From JBBSEZ01 sp038239195 (lineage in GTDB: Bacteria > Planctomycetota > Planctomycetia > Gemmatales > Gemmataceae): a DNA stretch of 19,216 nucleotides. Under the pieces are notes generated by a model. It saw nothing but the letters and a program-made list of their open reading frames with translations. It had not been told where the DNA came from and made no database searches. Both the position numbers and the translations under genes were made by a program. Numbering within the stretch: position 1 is the first letter of the stretch; each line of letters starts with the position of its first letter. Below are positions 13,914 through 19,216 of the stretch, piece after piece. The stretch is taken from the NCBI GenBank assembly GCA_038239195.1, contig JBBSEZ010000167.1:1-19216 (forward strand), written 5' to 3'.

Positions 13914-14693
13914 ATGAGCGAACTGTCCCGGCTCGATCCCACCGGCCGGTTCTCCGGTCTGGCCGGCCTCTACGCCCGCTGCCGGCCCGATTACCCCAGC
14001 TCAGCCATCAGCCTCGTCGTGTCCCGCTTCGCCCTGGGCCCGGGCACCCTATTGGTAGACGTCGGCTGCGGGACGGGCATCTCCTCCCGGTTATTCGCGG
14101 CGCGTGGCGTGCCGGTGCTGGGCCTCGAACCAAACGACGCCATGCGGGCGCAGGCCGAGGCGGCGCCGTCACCACCGGGGGCCGGGGCCCTGTCGTACCA
14201 GGCAGGGCAGGCGGAGGCGACGGGCCTGGCGGACGGCGCGGCGAGCGCCGTGGTGTCGGCGCAGGCGTTTCACTGGTTCGACGCCCCGTCCGCGCTGCGC
14301 GAGTTTCAGCGCATCCTGCGATCAAGAGGTGGGGTGGCGCTGATGTGGAACGAGCGCGACGAGCGCGACCCGTTCACGGCGGAGTATGGGGCGGTGGTCC
14401 GCACGGTCCCTGAGGCGGCGCGGGTGGAAGGGCCGCGCGCGCTGGCGGGGCAAGCGTTGCTGGAGAGCGCCCTGTTCGAGAGGGGCGAGCGCGTCCGGCT
14501 GGCGCACGGGCAGGAGCTCGACGAGGAGGGCGTGCTGGGTCGAGCGTTCTCGGCGTCGTATGCTCCCACGGGGCCGGAGGCGGTGGAGCGCTTCGCGGCG
14601 GCGCTGCGCGACGTGGTCGGGCGCTTCCAGAGCGGGGGGAAGGTGGTGTTGCGCTACGAGACGACGGTCTACCTGGCCTGGCGGAAGGGCTGA
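13914..14693 (+). CDS. Class I SAM-dependent methyltransferase
   Basis: A 259-residue cytoplasmic protein with a Rossmann methyltransferase core. Motif I is VDVGCGTG at 48-55, the acidic residue after strand 2 is E72 in LGLEPN, and motif II/III is in DGAASAVVSAQAFHWFD (107-123). The AQAFHWFD sequence with LREFQRILRSRGGVALMWNE is typical of the family around trans-aconitate methyltransferase and yeast Crg1, a group acting on small carboxylic acids and lipids. The substrate cannot be read from sequence. The ATG at 13914 has GAGGG 7 nt upstream. It is transcribed away from the YycJ-like gene and is followed 83 bp later by the sigma factor gene. Confidence 0.85.
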   Translation: MSELSRLDPTGRFSGLAGLYARCRPDYPSSAISLVVSRFALGPGTLLVDVGCGTGISSRLFAARGVPVLGLEPNDAMRAQAEAAPSPPGAGALSYQAGQAEATGLADGAASAVVSAQAFHWFDAPSALREFQRILRSRGGVALMWNERDERDPFTAEYGAVVRTVPEAARVEGPRALAGQALLESALFERGERVRLAHGQELDEEGVLGRAFSASYAPTGPEAVERFAAALRDVVGRFQSGGKVVLRYETTVYLAWRKG

Positions 14694-14732
14694 CGGTGGC
14701 GATTTTACCTCCCTCCGGGGCGCGCGGAGCGG

Positions 14733-14738
14733 TAGGAT
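14733..14738 (+). promoter_or_regulatory. Possible -10 element for the sigma factor gene
   Basis: TAGGAT in the context GCGGTAGGATGG, 38 nt before the ATG. The same hexamer serves the PVC haem gene, but no TTG-type -35 box sits 16-18 nt upstream, so another sigma factor or an activator could be needed. Confidence 0.25.
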
Positions 14739-14776
14739 GGAGTCGGAAGGCCCCCTTTCCGGGAAGGCAGACCGTC

Positions 14777-15547
14777 ATGACCTCGAAATCCGACGCGGCC
14801 GGTCGGCACATCAGCCAGATCGAGACGATCTGGCCGGTCCTGTTGCAGGCGCACGGCGGAAAGCCGGGCGATGCGACCGCGGCGCAACAGGCGATCTTGG
14901 AGCGCTACCGCCCGGCGGTCTACCGCTACCTGCTGGCCTGCCTGGGCAATCCCGACACGGCCGAGGAGATCTTCCAGGAGTTTGCCCTGCGCTTCGTGCG
15001 CGGCGACTTCCGCAACGCCAACCCGGAGCGCGGCCGATTCCGCGACCTACTCAAGTCGGCGCTCTACCACCTGATGATCGACCACCACAAGCGCCGGCAG
15101 CGCCAGGCGGCGCACCTGTCGCCCGAAGGCCCCGACCCGGCCGCGGCACAGGCACCCACGTTCGACTCCGACCGCCAATTTTTGGAGGCGTGGCGCGCTG
15201 ACCTGCTGAACCGCTCCTGGGACGCGCTGGCGGAGGAGGAGCGGAAGACGAATCGCCCGCTCTACGCGGTACTGCACTTCCGCGCCGGCAACCCCGAGTT
15301 GCGCTCGGCGCAGATGGCGGAGCAGCTTTCGGTCAAGCTCGGCAAGGAGGTCAGCGCCGAGTGGGTGCGCAAGTGGCTGCACGCCGCCCGCGAGCGCTTC
15401 GCGGAGCTGCTGATGGGCGAGGTCAGCGCGTCGCTGCGCGAGCCGAGCCCCGACGCGGTGGAGGCGGAGTTGCTCGACCTGAACCTGTTCGAGTATTGCC
15501 GGGCGGCGCTGGAGCGGTGGCGCCAGAAGGAGGAGGGGAAGGGGTAA
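14777..15547 (+). CDS. ECF-like RNA polymerase sigma factor
   Basis: A 256-residue protein. Residues 36-110 form sigma region 2: AILERYRPAVYRYLLACLGN, then DTAEEIFQEFALRFVRGDF, and RFRDLLKSALYHLMIDHHKR covers the -10 recognition helix. Residues 165-212 form region 4, a helix-turn-helix with SAQMAEQLSVKLGKEVSAEW as the DNA-binding part. Domain order and length fit planctomycete ECF sigma factors, which are often paired with Ser/Thr kinases or anti-sigma factors; neither is adjacent here. The tail after residue 215 (SPDAVEAELLDLNLFEYCRA) is an extra helix that could contact a regulator, by inference. The ATG at 14777 has GGAAGG 10 nt upstream; the frame is open further back but passes through the -10-like box. 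Confidence 0.82.
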   Translation: MTSKSDAAGRHISQIETIWPVLLQAHGGKPGDATAAQQAILERYRPAVYRYLLACLGNPDTAEEIFQEFALRFVRGDFRNANPERGRFRDLLKSALYHLMIDHHKRRQRQAAHLSPEGPDPAAAQAPTFDSDRQFLEAWRADLLNRSWDALAEEERKTNRPLYAVLHFRAGNPELRSAQMAEQLSVKLGKEVSAEWVRKWLHAARERFAELLMGEVSASLREPSPDAVEAELLDLNLFEYCRAALERWRQKEEGKG

Positions 15548-15570
15548 GCGACGAGTGACACCTGCCAAGA

Positions 15571-15599
15571 TTGTATCTCGGCGCGCCGGAGATTACTGT
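15571..15599 (+). promoter_or_regulatory. Candidate sigma70-type promoter for the Rpn-like/queC run
   Basis: -35 TTGTAT at 15571-15576, 17-nt spacer, -10 TACTGT at 15594-15599, 61 nt before the ATG at 15660. It separates the downstream genes from the sigma factor gene. Confidence 0.45.
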
Positions 15600-15659
15600 T
15601 GGTGAGGAGAGCGATGCCGCTCTTTGCGTCCCCATCACCATCCCCCGAAGGTCGTCGCG

Positions 15660-16076
15660 ATGAGCAACTCCGAAGACCGCACCGTCCACCTCCGCCGCAA
15701 CGCCGAGCGCGGCTGGATCGACCTGATCCTGGCCGCCCCGGGCCCCGACGAGGCCGACCAGCAGCTCGGCGTCGAGTCGGAGGCACTCCGGCGCCAGCTC
15801 GACGAGGACATGACGCTCCACGAGGCGCTCGAAGTGCAGCGGTTGGCGGAGGAACTGGAGACGCTCCGCGCCGACCTGCGCCGCACCGTCGTCCTGCGCC
15901 GCTCGGCGCCCCTGGCGAAAGATCGCCAACCGGAGGAAGGGCCCGACGCCGCCAGAGAGGAAGAAAGCGGGCGCGAGCCGGGCCCGGCCGTCCTGTGGGA
16001 CCGGGGCGGCAGCGCTTCTCTATCCCTCCGCTCTCCCCAACAAGGGCGAGCGGTCCCCCAGAGGAGGCCAGCATGA
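15660..16076 (+). CDS. Unknown 138-residue protein, overlaps Rpn-like gene
   Basis: No family recognised. Residues 8-45 (TVHLRRNAERGWIDLILAAP) look folded; residues 40-75 (LRRQLDEDMTLHEALEVQRL, AEELETLRADLRR) form a likely coiled coil. The part after about residue 88 is charged and low in complexity and reads like translated intergenic DNA, ending SLRSPQQGRAVPQRRPA. Its TGA overlaps the ATG of the next gene (ATGA), so translation would be coupled. The ATG at 15660 has GAAGG about 9 nt upstream. The tail of this frame contains the AGAGGAGG ribosome binding site of the Rpn-like gene. The reading frame may be a real short gene with an extended tail. Confidence 0.5.
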   Translation: MSNSEDRTVHLRRNAERGWIDLILAAPGPDEADQQLGVESEALRRQLDEDMTLHEALEVQRLAEELETLRADLRRTVVLRRSAPLAKDRQPEEGPDAAREEESGREPGPAVLWDRGGSASLSLRSPQQGRAVPQRRPA

Positions 16077-17122
16077 CGCCCTCCAGCGAGCGGCCCCGCG
16101 ATCTGCCGGACCGGGTGATTCGCCAGTCGCTGCGCCACCCCGCCCACCTGCGGGCGTTCCTCGAAGCGGCCGTGCCGCTGCTGGCGCCCGGCTTCGTGTG
16201 GTGCGAAAAGGCGCGGCTGCTCGACCGCGAGTTCCCGATGGACGACTGGCGCCGCCGCGAGGCCGACTTGCCCTTCGAGATCCCTTACCGCCTCGGGACG
16301 GAGGAACTGCTGGCGCTGGTGGTCGTGTTGATCAAACACCAGAGCGACACCGACCCGCTGATGCCGCTGCGCATGCTCTACTTCGCCGTGGGATATTGGG
16401 ACCGCCAGTGGCAGGAGTGGGCGCGGCTGCCCCGGCCCCGCCCGCCCTTACGCCTGCGGCCGGTGCTGCCGTTGGTGCTCTACACGGGCACGACGCCGTG
16501 GAGCAGCAACCGCACGCTCCTCGACCTGATGGGCGAGCCGGCCGCGCTTCACGCCTTCGCGCCGGTCTGGCAACCGCTATTCTGGAACCTGGCGGACAGC
16601 ACGCCCGAGGCGCTCCTCGCCAGCGGCGCGGAGTGGCTGCAAACGCTCGCCGTGATCCGCGCCCAGGGGGAAGACGCCGCGTCGTTCCGGGCGGTGTTCG
16701 ACGAGTCGCTCCGGCGCTTGCAAGTGGTCTCGGAGCGCGACCGCGTGCAGTGGTACGATCTGCTGCGGATCGTGTTGACCTGGGCGACGTGGCGGCGCCC
16801 GGTGGCCGAACGCCAGGACTTGCAGAGTGCCGCCCAGGCGGCGCAACCGTCGCCCGAACGCCAGCAGGAGGTGAAGAACATGACTCAGACGATTGCCGAA
16901 TCGCTGCTCGAAGAAGGACGGGTGGAAGGACGTTTGGAAGGACGGGTGGAAGGAGATTTGCGAACGGCGCGGATGTTGTTGCGCGCTCTCCTTGAGAAGC
17001 GCTTTGCGCTTCTGCCTGAAGATTTGCTCGCCCGGATCAATAACCAGACGGACCTGCAACGCCTCGAAGCGGCCGTGCTCGCTGTTGGAGACTTGGAAAA
17101 GCTCGAAGACCTGCACCTGTGA
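16073..17122 (+). CDS. Rpn/YhgA-family PD-(D/E)XK nuclease homologue with altered active site
   Basis: A 349-residue protein of the Rpn/YhgA type (Transposase_31, TIGR01784-like). The N-terminal half has ADLPFEIPYR (candidate catalytic D65), then VVVLIKHQSDTDPLMPLRML and RPVLPLVLYTGTTPW, the usual family sequence. Rpn proteins are PD-(D/E)XK endonucleases linked to recombination and phage defence. The family normally reads (E/Q)HQS at the third motif; here residue 88 is Lys (KHQS), codon AAA at 16334-16336, one base from GAA, so activity is doubtful. The C-terminus (from about 295) is the helical RTARMLLRALLEKRF, then LPEDLLARINNQTDLQRLEA, domain common in this family. A 12-nt repeat encodes the Glu-Gly-rich linker. 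ATG 16073 has AGAGGAGG 6 nt upstream and overlaps the preceding stop. It ends 19 bp before queC. Confidence 0.85.
   Translation: MTPSSERPRDLPDRVIRQSLRHPAHLRAFLEAAVPLLAPGFVWCEKARLLDREFPMDDWRRREADLPFEIPYRLGTEELLALVVVLIKHQSDTDPLMPLRMLYFAVGYWDRQWQEWARLPRPRPPLRLRPVLPLVLYTGTTPWSSNRTLLDLMGEPAALHAFAPVWQPLFWNLADSTPEALLASGAEWLQTLAVIRAQGEDAASFRAVFDESLRRLQVVSERDRVQWYDLLRIVLTWATWRRPVAERQDLQSAAQAAQPSPERQQEVKNMTQTIAESLLEEGRVEGRLEGRVEGDLRTARMLLRALLEKRFALLPEDLLARINNQTDLQRLEAAVLAVGDLEKLEDLHL
16913..16960 (+). repeat. In-frame 12-nt tandem repeat, four units
   Basis: Units GAAGGACGGGTG, GAAGGACGTTTG, GAAGGACGGGTG and GAAGGAGATTTG encode EGRV, EGRL, EGRV and EGDL in the Rpn-like protein. The unit count could vary between strains without breaking the frame. 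Confidence 0.9.
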
Positions 17123-17141
17123 GGCAGCCCGAGGGCGCTCG

Positions 17142-17846
17142 ATGACCCCCCCCATCCGCCCGGCCGTCGTTCTGCTCAGCGGCGGGCTCGACTCGGCGAC
17201 CGCCCTCGCCGTGGCCCGGCGCGACGGCTTCCGCTGTCACGCGCTCAGCGTCGCCTACGGCCAGCGCCACGCCATCGAACTCGAAGCGGCGGAGCGCGTC
17301 GCGCGTGCCCTCGGCGCGGCCGAGCATCGCGTCGTCCCGCTCGACCTGCGCGCCTTCGGGGGCTCCGCCCTCACCGCCGACCTGCCCGTGCCCGTCGATC
17401 GCCCCGAGGCCGAGATGGCGCAGGGCATCCCCGTCACCTACGTCCCCGCCCGCAACACCATCTTCCTCTCGCTCGCCCTCGCCTACGCCGAGGTGCTGGG
17501 GGCCTTCGACGTCTACGTCGGCGTCAACGCTCTCGACTACTCCGGCTATCCCGACTGCCGTCCCGAGTTCATCGCCGCCTTCGAGCAACTCGCCAACCTC
17601 GCGACCAAGGCCGGCGTCGAGGGCGGGCGCTTCCGCATTCGCGCCCCCCTCATCCAGATGAGCAAGGCCGACGTCATCCGCCTCGGCACGTCGCTGGGCG
17701 TCGATTACGGACAGACGCACTCCTGCTACGCGCCTACGCCGGACGGGGCGGCGTGCGGGCGGTGCGATTCGTGCCAGCTCCGCCGCGCCGGCTTCGAGGC
17801 GGCAGGCGTGGCCGACCCGACGCGCTACGTGGGGGCCCAGAAATGA
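17142..17846 (+). CDS. queC: 7-cyano-7-deazaguanine synthase
   Basis: A 234-residue protein, the full usual QueC length. It converts 7-carboxy-7-deazaguanine to preQ0 with ATP and ammonia, a step in queuosine and other 7-deazapurine synthesis, in the cytoplasm. The PP-loop SGGLDS is at 13-18; VAYGQRHAIELEAA, VPARNTIFLSLALAYAE and GVNALDYSGYPDCRPEF are family signatures. The Zn-binding cysteines C195, C205, C208 and C211 (SCYAP...CGRCDSC) are all present. The ATG at 17142 has GAGGG 7 nt upstream; the frame is open further back but overlaps the Rpn-like gene. It lies 19 bp after that gene and may share its transcript. No queD, queE or queF is in the window, so tRNA modification rather than a dedicated DNA-modification cluster is the simplest reading. 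Confidence 0.96.
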   Translation: MTPPIRPAVVLLSGGLDSATALAVARRDGFRCHALSVAYGQRHAIELEAAERVARALGAAEHRVVPLDLRAFGGSALTADLPVPVDRPEAEMAQGIPVTYVPARNTIFLSLALAYAEVLGAFDVYVGVNALDYSGYPDCRPEFIAAFEQLANLATKAGVEGGRFRIRAPLIQMSKADVIRLGTSLGVDYGQTHSCYAPTPDGAACGRCDSCQLRRAGFEAAGVADPTRYVGAQK

Positions 17847-17887
17847 CGGAGGCGGAGCGAGTGACTTCGGCTCGGCGGCGTGTAGGC

Positions 17888-19086
17888 TCAGCGGTCGTCC
17901 GGCGTTGAATCGAGGTTCGGGCGGGTCAGCGTCACCTGCCCCGTCTTTAGGCTGATCTCGATCTTCTTGGCGGAGACGAAGGTCGGGCTGCCGCTCCCTC
18001 TCCCACTTTGGTGGCAGGTCACCTGTTCCCCTTCGGCGGCCTCGAGCGCGAGCAGGCCCTCGACCACGCCCAGGCGAGCCACGCCGGCGTGCGCGTACGA
18101 GGTTGGGCCCTGCGCATACACCTTGCCGGACATTTCCAACGACGGTTCGCCTTTCACCCCCTTCTGCTGCAAGCGTAGCCGATCGCCTCGGAAGTACACG
18201 GCCCCTTCCGGCAGTGTCGTGGCCAGAACCGCGTCGAGGCAGATGCGCCCTGCAAGTTGGGAAGGCCGTCCACTCGGATCGCGCCCGGTCCCGCGACCCA
18301 CGCCTTGTTCTTCGCCCGGTCGATGCAGACCATCGGGGCCAGAATGCGGAACTGGCCCAGGCGTGGTTGCGCCAGATCGCCCCTCACCCACAAACCGTCC
18401 GGGGCCCACGCCGCGCTCTCGCCGGAGACGTCGAAGTCCTTGCCGCGAGCGCGAACTTTGCCCTCCCCCCTCCAGGCGTCGATCGCGCCGTCGCACACCA
18501 CCATCTCGACCTTGCGCGCGCTGAGGTCGAGCGCCCCTTCCTACGGGCCCTTCCCGGGTGGCGCCTTCCCTTTGGGCGCCGGCCCGACCTCGAAGCGCAG
18601 CGAGAACGATTCGACGCCGCCGACGGTCACTCCCGGCAGGTGCGCCGACACCTCCCCCTGCGCCTCGAACAGCACCTCGCCCGTCGCGGCCCAGCTCACC
18701 TTGATCGTCTCGGCGACCAGGTCCTGGTCGCGGCCCATCGTGCAAGACACCCCACCCGTCAGCATCACGCTCACGAGCTTGTGCCTGCCCAGGTCGGCGA
18801 TCTTCCCCACTGGGCGGTCGAACTCGACGATGGCGCGCCGGGCCCGGAGGGCGAGCCGGTCGCCCGACAGCGCGATGCGCACCCGATCCAGACCGACGCG
18901 CCCGCCGCGGTCGATGCTCAGTTGGTTCGCCGCGAGCGTCAGTCCGTCGCGCAGCTCGATCTGGATCGGCTGGCCCGCCTGCTTCTTCGCCGGGGGCGCT
19001 TCCATCACGGGGCCCGCGGCGCCCGCCGCCACCCCGCACGTCGCGAGCGCGACGACCAGCCCGCCAACCAGCCAACGCTTCCTCAT
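17888..19086 (-). pseudogene. Exported LptA/OstA-like protein, broken by a stop and a frameshift
   Basis: The ATG at 19086 (AGGAGGG 8 nt upstream) opens a signal peptide (MRKRWLVGGLVVALATCGVA) and repeated short beta-strand sequences. Examples are LTLAANQLSIDRGGRVGLDR, VSCTMGRDQDLVAETIKVSW and, later, VRARGKDFDVSGESAAWAPD, which recall LptA/OstA beta-jellyroll repeats. An amber TAG at 18541-18543 ends the first 181 residues, but the same frame continues at once (EGALDLSARKVEMVVCDGAI) to about 18250. There it shifts by one base and continues as RICLDAVLATTLPEGAVYFR to the stop at 17888. The whole would be about 399 residues. LptA-type proteins carry lipopolysaccharide across the periplasm; the assignment is by pattern only. 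It converges with queC, 41 bp apart. Two assembly errors are the alternative to true decay. Confidence 0.65.
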
Positions 19087-19143
19087 GGTCGAGCCCTCCT
19101 GGCCTGGGACGCAAGCTCCCCCGCCACCCCGGGCGGGCCCGGC

Positions 19144-19172
19144 ACCATAGCCCGCGCGAGGAAAAACGCCAG
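19144..19172 (-). promoter_or_regulatory. Possible promoter for the LptA-like pseudogene
   Basis: Minus strand: -10 TATGGT at 19144-19149 in the context GCTATGGTG, with a poor -35 (CTGGCG at 19167-19172) 17 nt away. The remaining bases to 19216 show no gene I can support. Confidence 0.3.
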
Positions 19173-19216
19173 AGCAAAACGAAGCGCTGGGAGCTTGTGA
19201 AACGATGGCCTGGCGA

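Noticed and set aside
16073..17122. Transposase or insertion sequence
   Set aside because: The family was once named a transposase, but there are no terminal inverted repeats or target duplications around it.
17142..17846. queC as part of a DNA 7-deazaguanine modification (Dpd-type) island
   Set aside because: No dpdA, dpdB, helicase or restriction gene is in the window; the neighbouring Rpn-like gene alone is not enough.
17888..19177. 429-codon frame covering the LptA-like gene
   Set aside because: Its first 300 codons are an Arg/Gly-rich shadow; only the last part, from about 18250, belongs to the real gene after the frameshift.

Overview
The window is high-GC DNA that reads like a chromosomal segment of a planctomycete, most probably of the Gemmataceae. 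The grounds are a protein with the Gemmata-type TIGR02996 N-terminal domain (start 1032, minus strand), a large exported PVC-type haem-binding protein with a C-terminal CASCH motif, an ECF-like sigma factor, an Rpn/YhgA-family protein, and GC-rich palindromic repeats in the intergenic gaps. Family names rest on motif reading; no database search was run.

Layout. 1-4165 (minus): a likely run of PVC haem protein, TIGR02996-SMI1/KNR4 protein, and the N-terminus of a SIMPL (DUF541) protein cut by the window edge. 4166-4465: divergent promoter region with two copies of a hairpin-bearing repeat. 4466-5781 (plus): a diacylglycerol/lipid kinase and a small conserved-looking protein, with a structured repeat between them. 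5794-12150 (minus): a small unknown protein, a 1251-residue double-domain BadF/HgdC-type activase, and a 607-residue 2-hydroxyacyl-CoA-dehydratase-like protein, led by a promoter and a leader of about 236 nt carrying a 22-bp palindrome. 12185-13799 (minus): a short PQQ-propeller-type protein that looks internally deleted, and a YycJ-like metallo-beta-lactamase-fold hydrolase. 13914-17846 (plus): SAM methyltransferase, sigma factor, unknown 138-residue protein, Rpn-like nuclease homologue, and queC. 17888-19086 (minus): an exported LptA/OstA-like gene broken by an in-frame stop and a 1-nt frameshift.

How it fits together. The most distinctive unit is the activase plus dehydratase-like pair. 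The activase carries two ASKHA ATPase domains in one chain, each with the Cys pair that in HgdC-type homodimers holds the shared [4Fe-4S] cluster, and both pairs are exactly 39 residues apart. This suggests a one-chain ATP-driven electron pump feeding an iron-sulfur reductase or dehydratase whose substrate the window does not reveal. Most other genes are single-function housekeeping or accessory genes. Upstream of nearly every transcription unit I can place a candidate housekeeping promoter of the form TTGNNN, 17-18 nt, TANNNT; these support several start-codon choices.
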